Positions 25,614 through 35,963 of a DNA stretch of 64,000 bases are shown one piece after another. Position 1 is the stretch's first letter; the number at the start of each line of letters is the position of its first letter. Below the pieces are notes generated by a model. It did not search any database. It was not told the origin of the DNA and saw nothing but the letters and a program-made list of their open reading frames with translations. A program made the translations under genes and the position numbers. This DNA comes from Flavobacterium selenitireducens. GTDB taxonomy: Bacteria > Bacteroidota > Bacteroidia > Flavobacteriales > Flavobacteriaceae. Location of the stretch: positions 186,001 through 250,000 of the forward strand of contig NZ_JAAVIY010000003.1 of the NCBI RefSeq assembly GCF_014748335.1, written 5' to 3'.

Positions 25614-26612
25614 ATGAGCAAAATCACAGCCGCCATCACTGCTGTAGGAGGTTACGTCCCAGATTTCGTACTCTCCAATAAAGTCCTTGAGACCATGGTA
25701 GATACCAATGACGAATGGATTACCTCCAGAACAGGCATCAAGGAAAGAAGGATTTTGAAGGATGCCACGAAAGGCACATCTTATCTCGCCATAAAAGCGG
25801 CCCAAAACCTTATCGAGCGCGGGAATGTCAATCCTGCCGAAATCGATATGGTACTTCTAGCCACTACAACTCCCGATATGCCGGTTGCGGCTACAGCGGT
25901 TTACGTCGCTACCCAGATTGGAGCGGTAAACGCATTTGCTTATGATCTTCAGGCGGCTTGTTCGAGTTTTCTTTACGGAATGTCAACGGCGGCGGCCCAT
26001 ATCCAAACCGGGCGTTACAAGAAAATTCTCGTAATCGGAGGCGACAAAATGTCCTCTATCATCGACTATACTGACCGCGCGACGTGCATCATTTTTGGTG
26101 ACGGAGCCGGAGCCGCACTTTTCGAACCCAATGAGGAAGGTCTCGGCCTTCAGGACGAATTTCTTCGTTCGGACGGGATCGGGCGCGAATACCTCAAAAT
26201 CGACGCCGGCGGATCTTTGCTTCCGGCATCGAAAGAAACCGTAGAAAACCGTCAGCACTATGTTTTTCAGGACGGCAAAACCGTTTTCAAATACGCCGTT
26301 ACCGGAATGGCCGACGTATCCGAAAAAATCATGGAGCGCAACAATCTTTCCGAATCGGACGTCGATTGGCTCATCGCCCACCAGGCGAACAAAAGAATTA
26401 TCGACGCTACGGCCAATCGTATGGGAGTTGCGGAAAATAAAGTGTTGATCAATATCGAAAACTACGGAAATACCACCTCCGGAACCCTACCGTTGTTGCT
26501 CAGCGATTTCGAGCACAAATTCAAGAAAGGCGACAACCTCATTTTCGCGGCCTTCGGCGGCGGATTCACCTGGGGCGCGATCTACCTTAAATGGGCATAC
26601 GACGCTAAATAA
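25614..26612 (+). CDS. fabH: 3-oxoacyl-ACP synthase III
   Basis: 332 residues. Starts fatty acid synthesis by condensing acetyl-CoA (or another acyl-CoA) with malonyl-ACP. Catalytic Cys116 in LQAACSSFLYG, His in LIAHQANKR and Asn in NIENYGNTTSGT near residue 287, the standard FabH triad. Length and start fit. Likely its own promoter, because rpmF ends at a strong terminator 114 bp upstream. AccB follows after 24 bp, so initiation and elongation substrate supply are coupled. Confidence 0.95.
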   Translation: MSKITAAITAVGGYVPDFVLSNKVLETMVDTNDEWITSRTGIKERRILKDATKGTSYLAIKAAQNLIERGNVNPAEIDMVLLATTTPDMPVAATAVYVATQIGAVNAFAYDLQAACSSFLYGMSTAAAHIQTGRYKKILVIGGDKMSSIIDYTDRATCIIFGDGAGAALFEPNEEGLGLQDEFLRSDGIGREYLKIDAGGSLLPASKETVENRQHYVFQDGKTVFKYAVTGMADVSEKIMERNNLSESDVDWLIAHQANKRIIDATANRMGVAENKVLINIENYGNTTSGTLPLLLSDFEHKFKKGDNLIFAAFGGGFTWGAIYLKWAYDAK

Positions 26613-26636
26613 CTAAACATACCAAATTACAATCTT

Positions 26637-27119
26637 ATGGATATCAGAGACATTCAGAACCTTATCCGGTTTGTAGCCAAATCGGGAGCTACCGAAGTAA
26701 AACTGGAGATGGACGATTTCAAGATCACCATCAAAACCACGACCGAAGCCAGCGCACCTGAGGTGACGTATATCCAACAGGCTCCGGTTGCAGCGATGCC
26801 ACAAGCTGCCGCTCCGGTTGCCGCTCCTGCTGCTTCAACACCGGCCGCTCCAGTTGCTGCGGCTTCGGAAGATTCAAAATACATTACGATCAAGTCGCCG
26901 ATCATCGGAACGTTCTACCGCAAACCGTCTCCGGACAAACCGGTGTACGTTGAGGTTGGAAGCAACATCCAGAAAGGTGACGTGCTTTGCGTCATCGAAG
27001 CGATGAAACTTTTCAACGAAATCGAGTCGGAATACTCTGGAAAAATCGTGAAAATCCTTGTGGATGACATGTCTCCGGTAGAATTCGACCAACCTTTGTT
27101 CCTGGTTGACCCGTCTTAA
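26637..27119 (+). CDS. accB: acetyl-CoA carboxylase biotin carboxyl carrier protein
   Basis: 160 residues. N-terminal helical segment, an Ala/Pro-rich linker (about 46-76) and a C-terminal biotinyl domain with biotinylation Lys124 in EAMKLFNE. Carries carboxybiotin between AccC and the carboxyltransferase. Cotranscribed with fabH (24 bp) and accC (89 bp downstream). Confidence 0.95.
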   Translation: MDIRDIQNLIRFVAKSGATEVKLEMDDFKITIKTTTEASAPEVTYIQQAPVAAMPQAAAPVAAPAASTPAAPVAAASEDSKYITIKSPIIGTFYRKPSPDKPVYVEVGSNIQKGDVLCVIEAMKLFNEIESEYSGKIVKILVDDMSPVEFDQPLFLVDPS

Positions 27120-27208
27120 AATATTTTGAATGTTGAAGATTGAATTTTGGACAAGGCTAGCCTGTCCCGATTTCGATATTCGACATTTTTCATTTAACAC
27201 AGACCATT

Positions 27209-28558
27209 ATGTTTAAGAAGATATTGATCGCAAATAGGGGAGAGATCGCGCTTCGCGTTATCCGGACCTGCCGTGAGATGGGAATCAAGACCGTTGCCGT
27301 TTATTCGACTGCGGATGCGGAAAGCCTTCACGTAAAATTCGCCGACGAAGCGGTCTGTATCGGCCCGCCGCCGAGCAACCAATCGTATCTCAAGATGTCC
27401 AACATCATCGCTGCGGCCGAGATCACCAACGCTGACGCGATCCATCCGGGTTACGGATTTCTTTCGGAAAATGCCAAATTCTCCAAAATATGCCAGGAGC
27501 ACGGCATCAAGTTCATCGGCGCTTCTCCTGAAATGATTGAAAAGATGGGCGACAAGGCCACGGCAAAAGCTACGATGAAAGCAGCCGGCGTTCCCTGCGT
27601 TCCCGGTTCCGACGGATTGTTGGAATCGCTCGAACACGCCAAGCAAGTCGCCAAGGAATCGGGTTATCCGGTAATGATGAAGGCCACTGCAGGTGGTGGC
27701 GGTAAAGGAATGCGTGCGATCTGGAAGGAAGACGAGCTCGAGAAAGCATGGGAGAGCGCGCGACAGGAAGCTGCCGCGGCTTTCGGAAACGACGGAATGT
27801 ACATGGAAAAACTGATCCAGGAGCCGCGCCACATTGAAATTCAGGTTGTGGGCGACGCTTATGGAAAGGCATGTCATTTGTCCGAGCGCGATTGTTCGGT
27901 ACAACGTCGTCACCAAAAGTTGACCGAAGAGACGCCATCTCCGTTCATGACGGATGAATTGCGCGAAAAGATGGGTCTTGCCGCTGTCCGCGCAGCCGAG
28001 TACATCAAATATGAAGGTGCCGGAACCGTGGAATTCCTTGTCGATAAAGACCGCAATTTCTATTTTATGGAAATGAACACGCGCATCCAGGTCGAGCACC
28101 CGATCACCGAGCAGGTAATCGATTACGACTTGATCCGCGAGCAGATTCTCGTGGCGGCCGGCGTTCCGATTTCAGGAAAAAATTACCTTCCGCAATTGCA
28201 TGCGATCGAATGTCGTATCAATGCTGAAGATCCATATAACGATTTCCGACCGTCACCGGGCAAGATAACGACGCTTCACGCTCCTGGTGGGCACGGCGTT
28301 CGCCTCGATACTCACGTTTACGCTGGCTATACGATTCCGCCGAATTACGATTCGATGATCGCCAAGCTGATCACGACGGCCCAAACGCGTCAGGAAGCCA
28401 TCAACAAAATGAAGCGGGCGCTTGACGAATTCGTCATTGAAGGTATCAAAACGACGATTCCGTTTCACCGACAGTTGATGGACGAGCCGGCTTATGTCGA
28501 AGGAAATTACACCACGAAGTTTATGGAAACTTTCAAAATGAACGATCCAGCGGAATAA
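27209..28558 (+). CDS. accC: acetyl-CoA carboxylase, biotin carboxylase subunit
   Basis: 449 residues. Biotin carboxylase: N-terminal [21 protein letters not shown]-grasp glycine loop [12 protein letters not shown], and [15 protein letters not shown] carrying metal and catalytic residues. ATP-dependent carboxylation of AccB biotin. Full length. Ends the fabH-accB-accC cluster at a terminator. An 89-bp spacer separates it from accB, so a second promoter is possible but not seen. Confidence 0.96.
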   Translation: MFKKILIANRGEIALRVIRTCREMGIKTVAVYSTADAESLHVKFADEAVCIGPPPSNQSYLKMSNIIAAAEITNADAIHPGYGFLSENAKFSKICQEHGIKFIGASPEMIEKMGDKATAKATMKAAGVPCVPGSDGLLESLEHAKQVAKESGYPVMMKATAGGGGKGMRAIWKEDELEKAWESARQEAAAAFGNDGMYMEKLIQEPRHIEIQVVGDAYGKACHLSERDCSVQRRHQKLTEETPSPFMTDELREKMGLAAVRAAEYIKYEGAGTVEFLVDKDRNFYFMEMNTRIQVEHPITEQVIDYDLIREQILVAAGVPISGKNYLPQLHAIECRINAEDPYNDFRPSPGKITTLHAPGGHGVRLDTHVYAGYTIPPNYDSMIAKLITTAQTRQEAINKMKRALDEFVIEGIKTTIPFHRQLMDEPAYVEGNYTTKFMETFKMNDPAE

Positions 28559-28580
28559 TTCCGGATTTCGAAATATCAAA

Positions 28581-28608
28581 AAACCTGTCCAGACGACAGG
28601 TTTTTTTT
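28581..28608. terminator. bidirectional terminator after accC
   Basis: 9-bp stem AAACCTGTC / GACAGGTTT, 5-nt loop, T tract after and A tract before, between convergent genes accC and the secreted protein on minus. Confidence 0.9.
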
Positions 28609-28628
28609 ATGTCCGAGTATCATCGAGA

Positions 28629-29294
28629 TTATTGTTGTTGGGCGATCCAAAAAAACGAGTCTTCCCGCGTGCCTGTGACTCCCGCATTCAACAGGTCGGC
28701 GTAGATCTGGAAACTGAGGGTGTCTCCCGGAGCCAGTTTTACAAGCGTATTGACACTTCTGATCGGAGGTGAGACCGTTATCGAAAGCACGGAAATGTTT
28801 CCGAAACCACTTCGCGCGATGACACTTCCGTTTTTGACGACCGCGATCCCGAAATTTGAAGTCAGGCTTAACGCCGCGGATGCTTTGATTTGTGCGCTCA
28901 CGGAATAAATTCCGGCATTGGCCGCGGTAAACGTATAGGTGGTGTTGTTGTATTCATCGTTTTCGTCGAATTCCTCAAATCCGAACGGTGCCGTCGCAAC
29001 GTTGGCCGAACCTAGGGAAATCGTCTGGTTGGCGGTAGAGGAAAGCCCGCCTTTTACAAATGATTTCAGGTGGCTCATAATGACATTGCGCGAAGTGACG
29101 CGTACGATATTTCCGTTTTGATCAACGACGAGCAGCGAATCTTTCGGCGCAGACAAGCGCGTTGTTGCGGCGGTGGTCCGCAAGCGCATATTGCCGTTTA
29201 CGTCGAGGGTGGCCGTCGGTGTGGTGGTGTTCACACCTACTTGCGCCGATGCTGACAATCCAGTCAGAATCAGCAATATCAGCATTGCTTTCAT
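28629..29294 (-). CDS. secreted beta-rich protein, unknown
   Basis: 221 residues. Signal peptide MKAMLILLILTGLSASAQ, then VGVNTTTPTATLDVNGNMRLRT, a motif common to Bacteroidetes secreted or tail-fiber-like proteins. The rest is Thr/Ala/Ser-rich with repeated strands (residues about 100-220) ending FWIAQQQ, suggesting a C1q/TNF-like jelly roll. No enzyme motif. Role probably structural or adhesive, inferred. Confidence 0.65.
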   Translation of the reverse strand: MKAMLILLILTGLSASAQVGVNTTTPTATLDVNGNMRLRTTAATTRLSAPKDSLLVVDQNGNIVRVTSRNVIMSHLKSFVKGGLSSTANQTISLGSANVATAPFGFEEFDENDEYNNTTYTFTAANAGIYSVSAQIKASAALSLTSNFGIAVVKNGSVIARSGFGNISVLSITVSPPIRSVNTLVKLAPGDTLSFQIYADLLNAGVTGTREDSFFWIAQQQ

Positions 29295-29384
29295 AGTCGG
29301 TAAACTTGGGACGGGAAAGGTAATGCTAATTTAAATATTCGCAAAATGAGAATATCAATCGTGTAACATATTCGCTTAAAAAGC

Positions 29385-29420
29385 AAAGTCCGATATCGGA
29401 AAATTCTGATATCGGACTTT
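29385..29420 (-). terminator. terminator after S9 peptidase gene
   Basis: 13-bp stem AAAGTCCGATATC / GATATCGGACTTT with a 10-nt loop. On the minus strand it lies 18 bp after the peptidase stop, followed after GC by a T tract. Confidence 0.8.
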
Positions 29421-29437
29421 TTCTCAAACATTATATC

Positions 29438-31342
29438 CTAAAGCGTCTCTTTGAGCCACTTGAAAAATTCGCGTTGCCACACCATTGCGTTCTGAGGTTG
29501 TAACACCCAATGGTTTTCCTCCGGGAAATAAAGGAAGCGGCTTTTGATACCAAGTAGTTGTGCCGCCTGGAAAGCTTCCTGTCCTTGACCGATCGGAACG
29601 CGAAAATCTTTTCCGCCTTGGATGATCAGGATTGGCGTGTCCCATTTCGTCACGTTATTGATCGGATTGAACTCTCCGTAAGTGCGCTTGGCATCCGCAT
29701 TGTCTTTTTCCCAATAGGCGCCGCCTCCGTCCCAATGGTTAAAGAAAACCTCTTCTGTCGTTCCATACATCGATTGCAGGTTGAACACACCGTCGTGAGC
29801 GATAAACGTTTTGAAGCGCTTATTGTGGATTCCGGCCAGATAAAAAGCCGAATATCCGCCGTAGCTGGCGCCGACGCAGCCCAGACGGCTTTTGTCCACA
29901 TAATTTTCTTTAGCGACATCATCGATCGCTGAGAGGTAATCTTTCATGACCTGTCCGCCCCAATCCTTGCTGATCTGTTCGTTCCATTCTACGCCATGTC
30001 CCGGCATTCCGCGACGGTTCGGCGCGACTACGACATAGCCTTGTGCGGCCATCAACTGAAAGTTCCACCGAAACGAATAGAATTGGGAAAGAGCCGATTG
30101 TGGTCCGCCTTGGCAATATAATAACGTCGGGTATTTTTTGTTCGGATCGAAATTCGGAGGCAGGATTACCCAAACGGTCATTTTCTTGCCGTCGGTCGTG
30201 TTGACGATGCGTTTCTCGATTTTGCTCAGCGCCAGTTTATCGTAAATCGCTTTGTTCACGGTTGTAAGCTGCGCCCACGATTTCTTTTTGAGATCGTACG
30301 AATACAATTCCGCAGCATGGTTCATGTCGGTGCGGCTCACGATGGCTTTGTCGCCAACGAAGTCTACTATTCCGGCCACGTCAAACACGCCGTCGGTCAA
30401 TTGTTTTACCGAAACCGCGATTTTGGTCAACCCAGGGAAGTTGACTTCGAAGAGCTGTTTGGTTCCTCCAACGGGCGCGACGAAATAAACCTTTTTCCCG
30501 TCTTTGCTCCATTTGAAGTCTTCCACGGTTCCGTCCCAACCCGAGGTCAAGTTGATATCGACGCCTTTATGGCTTACGATGATATCGTTTTTATCGGCTT
30601 CGTAACCGTCGCGTTTCATTTGGAGCCAGGTCAGGTCTCCGTTTGGAGCAAACTTCGGATGGGTATCGTAACCCGGATTTTTCTCCGTGCGATTTACCGT
30701 TTTGCCGGTAGCGATATCGTACTGATAAATGTCGGTGTTGGTGCTTTTCGCGTATTCCGTTCCCGATTTTTTCTTGGCGACATAGACGATACTTTTCCCG
30801 TCAGGCGACCAATTGTAATCTTCGTCACCGCCAAACGGTTTCTGGGGAGAATCGAACGGTTCGTTCGCCAAAAGGTCGGTTCCTTTGGCGCCTTCCTTGT
30901 TCTCGCGGAAGAAAACATGATTGTACGATCCCGTATTCCAAGTATCCCAATGGCGGTAGTCGAGGCCGTCGTAAATCTGTACGTCCGATTTTTCGAGCTC
31001 CGGATAAAAATCCTTCCCGTTGACCTTGGCCAGTTTGACCTCTTCGTGGTAGGCGATATATTTTCCGTCAGGCGAAACGTTCTTGTCGTTCAGAAGCGAC
31101 TTGTAGTCGGTCACTTCGACCGCTTTACCGCCACCTACGGGAACGGTAAAATATTTTGAACTCGATTTGTTTTCCTCGACCGACGGCGTCGAAACTTTAT
31201 ACACTACGTTTTTCCCGTCCTTTGAAATCCCGAGACCCGAAACGCGTCCCAGTTTCCAAAGCAAATCAGGCGTCATGGTTTGTTGTGCGTGCGCGGCGCT
31301 CATGCTTAAAATGGTAAAAGTTAGAAATGCGGCTTTCCTCAT
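29438..31342 (-). CDS. S9 family serine peptidase (prolyl oligopeptidase-like)
   Basis: 634 residues. Signal peptide (about 1-19, ending HAQQ) implies export. The N-terminal part is a beta-propeller with WD-like strands (SPDGKYIAYHEE, WSPDGKSIVYVA, WSKDGKKVYFVA). The C-terminal alpha/beta hydrolase has nucleophile Ser in GASYGGYS near residue 493, then QGGKDFRVP (Asp) and NHWV (His). Likely cleaves peptides after proline or N-acyl residues outside the cytoplasm. Monocistronic between two terminators. Confidence 0.9.
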   Translation of the reverse strand: MRKAAFLTFTILSMSAAHAQQTMTPDLLWKLGRVSGLGISKDGKNVVYKVSTPSVEENKSSSKYFTVPVGGGKAVEVTDYKSLLNDKNVSPDGKYIAYHEEVKLAKVNGKDFYPELEKSDVQIYDGLDYRHWDTWNTGSYNHVFFRENKEGAKGTDLLANEPFDSPQKPFGGDEDYNWSPDGKSIVYVAKKKSGTEYAKSTNTDIYQYDIATGKTVNRTEKNPGYDTHPKFAPNGDLTWLQMKRDGYEADKNDIIVSHKGVDINLTSGWDGTVEDFKWSKDGKKVYFVAPVGGTKQLFEVNFPGLTKIAVSVKQLTDGVFDVAGIVDFVGDKAIVSRTDMNHAAELYSYDLKKKSWAQLTTVNKAIYDKLALSKIEKRIVNTTDGKKMTVWVILPPNFDPNKKYPTLLYCQGGPQSALSQFYSFRWNFQLMAAQGYVVVAPNRRGMPGHGVEWNEQISKDWGGQVMKDYLSAIDDVAKENYVDKSRLGCVGASYGGYSAFYLAGIHNKRFKTFIAHDGVFNLQSMYGTTEEVFFNHWDGGGAYWEKDNADAKRTYGEFNPINNVTKWDTPILIIQGGKDFRVPIGQGQEAFQAAQLLGIKSRFLYFPEENHWVLQPQNAMVWQREFFKWLKETL

Positions 31343-31375
31343 GTCGTAAAATTGAAAATGTGCCTAAAAATAGTG

Positions 31376-31405
31376 AAAAAAGAAAAGCTGCCCTTGTGAG
31401 GCAGC
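31376..31405 (-). terminator. terminator after metalloprotease gene
   Basis: 6-bp stem GCTGCC / GGCAGC with a 7-nt loop; on the minus strand it is followed by TTTTC and a T tract. Confidence 0.7.
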
Positions 31406-31427
31406 CTGTCTGATTGCGTTAAATATT

Positions 31428-34400
31428 CTATTGCTTTACGAAGCGCTTTACCTGGGAGTCGATTTCCAGCAGATACGTTCCCGCTTTTATAGATTCGACG
31501 TTTATCGCACCGTTGTTGACTTTTCCAGTCAGGATCTGTTGGCCAAGAAGGTTCACGATGCGAAATGCCGCGTTTTCCTGAACGTCGCTCACGTTAAGTG
31601 TCTCTCCTTTTACCGGGTTCGGATATAGGCTGAAGCCGAGGGCCGGCGTTGCGGTTTCGTCCAGTCGTGCCGCTGAGGTCACATTAACCGTATAATCCTC
31701 GACTTGCCCGTAATTGAACGATCCGCAAGATGTAGGAACGGCATTATAACGCATCGAAACGCGCATTCTCGTCGATCCGATGGCGGCCGTCGCAGGAATT
31801 GTGATCGATCCGCTTACAGGTGTTGCGGTCGTAGCCGAACGCGTCCAGGCCGTTTCTCCTGCATCCGAAAAATCCCCGTCCTGGTTCCAATCGATAAATA
31901 CCGCATAACCTTCGCTATACGTCGTTCCGGTCCAGGTTGGCGTGACCGAGATAGCATAAGAAGAGCCTCGCGTCACGTTTGTGGAAATTGATGTAAAATT
32001 GGTATATCCCGTTCCGCCGGATGACGGATTGTTGATCGTCCCGAATTGCACGCGACCGATCAACTCGTCGCTGACATCATTGCCCTGAGAAGCGCAATAG
32101 GAAACCGAGTTCGATAATGTCGTCACTGAAACGGTGTTGCTGTTCACGGAATTGTTTCCTGCGGCATCTTTCGCCCGGACAAAGAAACTGTAGGTCGTCG
32201 CTGGCGTAAGTCCCGTTGCCGCGTAAGAAGTCGTGGTCGTAGCAGCAAGGAAAACGCCGTTTCTATAAACATCGTAACCAGTAACGGCGACATTGTCGGT
32301 TGCGGCCGTCCACGATAAATTAGTAGCCGATTGGCTCGTGCCCGAAGCTGTGAGCGTTGTCGGTGCTGTCGGAGCAGTAGTGTCGGTTGTGTTGGCCGAT
32401 GTGGTCACCGAAACGGTATTGCTGTTTACCGAAATGTTGCCGGCGGCATCTTTTGCCCTTACATAAAAACTGTACGTTGTCGCGGCTGTCAATCCTGTCG
32501 CGGCATACGAAGTCGTCGCCGAAGAACCGACGAGGCTTCCGTTTCGGTAAACGTCGTATCCGGTAACGCCGACATTATCGGTAGACGCCGTCCAGGTCAA
32601 ATTGGTAGAGGTTTGTGTCGTGCCCGACGCTGCAAGATTCGTTGCAGCCGATGGCGCGGTCGTGTCAGAAGAGCCGCCCGTTATCGTAAAGTTCGCGTTC
32701 GACATATCAAAGAAAATATGATTGGTTCCCTTGACCATGATGCGGTTTTGCGTTCCGGGTGTATTCGGGATCGTGATGGTTTGGGAACCGTCGTTTGGTG
32801 TCGCGGCTAACAGCGTCGTATTGAAATTCGTACCGCCGTCTGTAGACAAAAGAATGTCGACATTGGAGCAGTTCACGCCGTTTGCGGTTGTTCCGGCTAC
32901 GTTCCAGGTCACGGTTTGCGTCGACCCGCCAACGTAGGAAACGGCCGTGTTTGGAGCACTTACAGTGAAAGGGCCCGCGGTTCCGTTGACCGTTACTATC
33001 ATATCGTCGCTATTGTTGGCAGCAAAAGCGCCTTGGTTGTCGCGCACCGTCAGCCTGAAATTCATCGTGCGCGCTACTGTCGGAACAGCTTCCCATGTCC
33101 AGGAAGTCGCGCCTGTTTTTACCGTTTCCAATCTGGGGAACATGCGTGATGTGCTCGTCGTCGGCGTAAACGATCGGAAAGCCGGGCCTCCGGTCTTCGT
33201 CGGGCTTGGCATGGAATTGCTCGTTGTGCGTTGATTCATTTGTTCCCAACAATAGGTGAGATTTCCACCGTTGGAATCCGATCCGGTTCCTTTCAGTATG
33301 AATGGCGTGCCTTTCGGAATCGTATAATCCGCTCCAGCGTTAGCCGTCGGAATCGCATTCCCAGTAACCGTGGTCGTCTGGCACGTCGTGGTTTTTACAT
33401 AATTGGTGATTTGTTGGATGGAAACCGCATGAAAATACGCGTCTGAATGCGGCTGGACATCAGTAGAACCCGTAATCCCGGCATAACCCATGATCGTCGA
33501 TCCTGAACCTGGCTCCACTTGGGCGATCGTGCCTTCGTTGCTGTGCGAAAACGTGTGATTGCCACCGAATTGATGCCCGATTTCGTGTGCGACGTAATCG
33601 ATGTCGAAATTGTCTCCTGACGGAATTCCATCGGCCGGAGACGTATATCCCGAACCTTTTCCAAGCGGAACCGAAGACGTCGGATTCTTGCAGACACATC
33701 CGATGCACCCGGCATTTCCGCCTCCGCCCGAAGCGCCAAACAAGTGTCCGATGTCGTAATTCGCATTCCCGATGGTGTTCGTCAACGTCGTCTGCAACTG
33801 CTGGTTCCAGGCGCCGCCTGCTCCCGTGGAAGCATTAGCGTAAGGATCGGTGGTGGCGTTTGTATAAATGATGAGGTCGTTGTTTGCAATCAGGTTCATG
33901 TGCACGCCCATATCGGTTTCAAACACGGCATTGACGCGCGTCATCGTGTTGTTGATGGCGGCAAGCGCAAGTGCTTTCGTCCCTCCGAAGTAAGCGGTGT
34001 ACTCTCCGGTAACCGACATTGCGAGGCGGTAATTCCTAAGGTTGCCATCGTCGGCGTTCGGACGGGCCAAGGCGGCGTCGGATTCACCGATTTCCTCAAA
34101 CGATTGCTCGATAACGCGGCAATCCCATTGGTTCATCGAGGCTGTCTTATCGGATTTTTTGTAGACCGCATACACGCTCTGATCCGTCGTGTAAGGTTCG
34201 ATGAACACAACCGATTTGTCTGCCTGGATTACCATCGACTGTAATCCTAAAGGAGAAATGCTGAAATAAACCGTCGCCAGCGGATCGGTTACGCCTTTTC
34301 CCGTATACGATTTGATTTCCGGATAGCGTGAGGCGAGTTCCGGGTCCATGTTCGAGAACTCGGTGATGCGGAACTGGTCCGATCCTCCGTCCGCATTCGG

Positions 34401-34637
34401 CAACGCGATCACGAGATTCGATTCTTTGACTTTGAACCGCTGGGGCGCCATAGATAGTTTTTGTCTAAGGTCCTCGACGTCGACAGCGATCAGTCTTGGG
34501 CTGTGAAGCGTGGTTTTGTTGGCGAGAACCTGTGAGTCAGGACTTTTAACGGCCGGACGCCAAACCTGTTTGCCCTGCTGGGCCCATGAAAGTCCGGCGA
34601 TTGCAAGGAAGGCGATGGTGAGTAATTTGTTTTTCAT
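31428..34637 (-). CDS. T9SS-secreted reprolysin-like metalloprotease
   Basis: 1069 residues. Signal peptide (to about residue 19), a propeptide-like region to about 200, then a reprolysin-type (M12-like) zinc protease with HEIGHQFGGNH near residue 350. A beta-sandwich part follows, then two nearly identical fibronectin type III domains (about 655-745 and 746-840), a GEVED domain (about 850-985, with DWNQDGDF) and a type A T9SS sorting domain at the C-terminus (FSLYPNP...). It is predicted to be exported, secreted through T9SS and either released or anchored by the sorting domain. A degradative enzyme for proteins; substrates unknown. Own promoter, own terminator. Confidence 0.92.
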   Translation of the reverse strand: MKNKLLTIAFLAIAGLSWAQQGKQVWRPAVKSPDSQVLANKTTLHSPRLIAVDVEDLRQKLSMAPQRFKVKESNLVIALPNADGGSDQFRITEFSNMDPELASRYPEIKSYTGKGVTDPLATVYFSISPLGLQSMVIQADKSVVFIEPYTTDQSVYAVYKKSDKTASMNQWDCRVIEQSFEEIGESDAALARPNADDGNLRNYRLAMSVTGEYTAYFGGTKALALAAINNTMTRVNAVFETDMGVHMNLIANNDLIIYTNATTDPYANASTGAGGAWNQQLQTTLTNTIGNANYDIGHLFGASGGGGNAGCIGCVCKNPTSSVPLGKGSGYTSPADGIPSGDNFDIDYVAHEIGHQFGGNHTFSHSNEGTIAQVEPGSGSTIMGYAGITGSTDVQPHSDAYFHAVSIQQITNYVKTTTCQTTTVTGNAIPTANAGADYTIPKGTPFILKGTGSDSNGGNLTYCWEQMNQRTTSNSMPSPTKTGGPAFRSFTPTTSTSRMFPRLETVKTGATSWTWEAVPTVARTMNFRLTVRDNQGAFAANNSDDMIVTVNGTAGPFTVSAPNTAVSYVGGSTQTVTWNVAGTTANGVNCSNVDILLSTDGGTNFNTTLLAATPNDGSQTITIPNTPGTQNRIMVKGTNHIFFDMSNANFTITGGSSDTTAPSAATNLAASGTTQTSTNLTWTASTDNVGVTGYDVYRNGSLVGSSATTSYAATGLTAATTYSFYVRAKDAAGNISVNSNTVSVTTSANTTDTTAPTAPTTLTASGTSQSATNLSWTAATDNVAVTGYDVYRNGVFLAATTTTSYAATGLTPATTYSFFVRAKDAAGNNSVNSNTVSVTTLSNSVSYCASQGNDVSDELIGRVQFGTINNPSSGGTGYTNFTSISTNVTRGSSYAISVTPTWTGTTYSEGYAVFIDWNQDGDFSDAGETAWTRSATTATPVSGSITIPATAAIGSTRMRVSMRYNAVPTSCGSFNYGQVEDYTVNVTSAARLDETATPALGFSLYPNPVKGETLNVSDVQENAAFRIVNLLGQQILTGKVNNGAINVESIKAGTYLLEIDSQVKRFVKQ

Positions 34638-34845
34638 AAATCATAATTTGGGTTAATAGTGAATTAGTTACATCAAATATATAGGGTTTGATAATTCGAT
34701 GATTCAGTATTATAACAAATTATTTAACAAATCGACAAGATGTAAGCTGTGTAAGTGTTCAATCGATAAAAATGTCGGAAAAAACTTGAAATATCGTCAG
34801 TTGTTTTGTGTCAGTTCAAAACAGTATTTTTATAAAAAAATTCAA

Positions 34846-35958
34846 ATGGAACTCAGTTTCTGGGAACTAAAAAACTGGTTTTCCAATGTCGATTTTACGA
34901 TCGTCGGAAGCGGAATAGTCGGGTTGCACACGGCGTTGCGCCTACGCGAGAAATTTCCTCACGCCAAGATCCTGATTCTCGAAAAAGGTGCTTTGCCACA
35001 AGGAGCGAGCACGAAAAATGCGGGTTTTGCCTGTTTCGGAAGCCTTTCGGAAATCATAGACGATCTTTCGGCACATTCCGAGGAAGAAGTCATCCAGTTG
35101 GTACGCAAACGATGGAACGGTTTGCAGTTGATGCGGCAGCGCCTTGGTGATTCGGTGATTGATTTCAGGCCGTTCGGCGGCTACGAATTGTTTTTAGAAC
35201 AAGACGCGTTGCTTTACCAGGATTGTCTCCAAAAAATGCCGTTCATAAACGATTTGCTGCGGCCGTTTTTCAAATCAGATGTATTTGCCAGACAAACTGA
35301 CCGCTTCGGCTTCGGAAAAATTTTCGGGGACGTCGTTTTCAACCCTTTCGAGGCGCAAATCGACACGGGAAATATGATGCAGGCGCTCTTGAAGCAAGCC
35401 ATCGCAAACGACATCCTGGTGTTGAATCGCATGACGGTCGTGGGATTCTCGGACAACGCAAAAGACGTTACGGTTGCGCTACAGGACTTTTCGTTTACGA
35501 CCAACAAATTACTGTTCGCCACAAACGGATTCTCCGCACAACTTACCCAAAATGCTGTAAAGCCGGCGCGCGCCCAGGTTTTGGTTACCAAGCCGATTCC
35601 CAACCTCGACATAAAAGGCACGTTCCATTTTGACCGCGGGTATTATTACTTCCGTAACATTGGCGACCGGATATTGCTCGGAGGCGGACGCAACCTCGAT
35701 TTTGAAGCAGAAAATACGACGCGGTTCGGCAACACCGAAATCGTACAAAATCGTTTGGAGCAATTGCTAAAAGAGGTAATTTTACCAAATACGCCATTTG
35801 AAGTAGAGCACCGGTGGAGCGGCATAATGGGAATCGGGGCGAGCAAGCGTCCGATTGTCGAAGCGCTTTCCCAAAATGTGTTCTGCGGTGTGCGGCTTGG
35901 CGGAATGGGCGTGGCCATCGGTAGCCTCGTAGGCCAGGAACTTGCCGATTTATTGTAA
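34846..35958 (+). CDS. FAD-dependent oxidoreductase, DadA-like
   Basis: 370 residues from ATG 34846 (MELSFWEL); the ORF from 34699 adds 49 AT-rich residues rich in Cys and Lys that do not look coding. FAD-binding motif TIVGSGIVGLHTALRL near residue 20, DAO-type second motif and substrate region (RWSGIMGIGASKRPIVE) near the C-terminus. Family members oxidise D-amino acids, glycine or sarcosine. No substrate can be chosen. The MtgA gene follows after 5 bp and may be cotranscribed. Confidence 0.8.
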   Translation: MELSFWELKNWFSNVDFTIVGSGIVGLHTALRLREKFPHAKILILEKGALPQGASTKNAGFACFGSLSEIIDDLSAHSEEEVIQLVRKRWNGLQLMRQRLGDSVIDFRPFGGYELFLEQDALLYQDCLQKMPFINDLLRPFFKSDVFARQTDRFGFGKIFGDVVFNPFEAQIDTGNMMQALLKQAIANDILVLNRMTVVGFSDNAKDVTVALQDFSFTTNKLLFATNGFSAQLTQNAVKPARAQVLVTKPIPNLDIKGTFHFDRGYYYFRNIGDRILLGGGRNLDFEAENTTRFGNTEIVQNRLEQLLKEVILPNTPFEVEHRWSGIMGIGASKRPIVEALSQNVFCGVRLGGMGVAIGSLVGQELADLL

Positions 35959-35963
35959 AAAGT

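Noticed and set aside
34699..34845. 49-residue N-terminal extension of the FAD oxidoreductase
   Set aside because: AT-rich, with Cys and Lys codons unlike the gene; the FAD motif is positioned correctly from ATG 34846.
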